Shown piece after piece: positions 6,312 to 6,328 of a stretch of 6,328 nt of DNA. This DNA is from an uncultured Flavobacterium sp. (lineage in GTDB: Bacteria > Bacteroidota > Bacteroidia > Flavobacteriales > Flavobacteriaceae). The stretch covers positions 1 to 6,328 of the forward strand of contig CAMLKV010000137.1 in NCBI GenBank assembly GCA_946480635.1. Reading direction: 5' to 3'. The notes beneath the pieces are model-generated. The model made no database searches and was not told the origin of the DNA. It saw nothing but the letters and a program-made list of their open reading frames with translations. A program made the translations under genes and the position numbers. Position 1 is the stretch's first letter; each line of letters starts with the position of its first letter.

Positions 6312-6328
6312 TGATTCAAAATTGTTGT

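Noticed and set aside
6301..6328. Possible start of a next gene overlapping the end of kup (ATG at 6301, or ATG at 6311 overlapping the kup TGA)
   Set aside because: Both frames stay open to the window edge, but only 6-9 codons are visible and neither peptide is recognisable, so no gene can be supported.

Overview
The window is AT-rich DNA that reads as a Bacteroidota chromosome, most likely Flavobacteriaceae and Flavobacterium-like. The reasons are the low GC, the dense K/N/I-rich proteins, the lack of clear Shine-Dalgarno sequences, and the style of the genes. The assignment rests on recognition of protein families, not on a database search. Nothing indicates a mobile element, CRISPR array, RNA gene or phage.

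Left half, minus strand (1-1964): a compact three-gene operon read right to left. It contains panB (ketopantoate hydroxymethyltransferase, pantothenate/CoA synthesis), a RimJ/RimL-type GNAT acetyltransferase, and an RluA-family pseudouridine synthase cut by the left window edge. Each gene overlaps the next by about 10-20 bases. The pseudouridine synthase has no usable ATG and appears to start at TTG inside the end of the acetyltransferase gene.

Centre (1965-2058): a 94-base divergent intergenic region. It holds a plausible Bacteroidota-type promoter for panB and two 13-base perfect palindromes whose centres lie 32 bases apart.

Right half, plus strand (2059-6311): a secreted NTF2-like small protein, a DUF4118 (KdpD-type) sensor histidine kinase starting at TTG one base after the previous stop, a KdpE-like OmpR-family response regulator overlapping the kinase by 8 bases, then a 90-base gap and a full-length Kup potassium transporter. 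The kinase has the KdpD membrane and transmitter parts but not the large N-terminal KdpD/USP region.

The most interesting signal is in the gap before kup. A direct repeat TTTATA-N5-TTTATA (4244-4260) has the half-site sequence and 11-base phasing expected of an OmpR/KdpE-family operator, and it closely resembles the E. coli KdpE site as I recall it. Taken together, the right half looks like a potassium-responsive module in which a shortened KdpD/KdpE-type pair controls the Kup carrier instead of the Kdp ATPase. The gene identities are secure. The regulatory wiring is inference.
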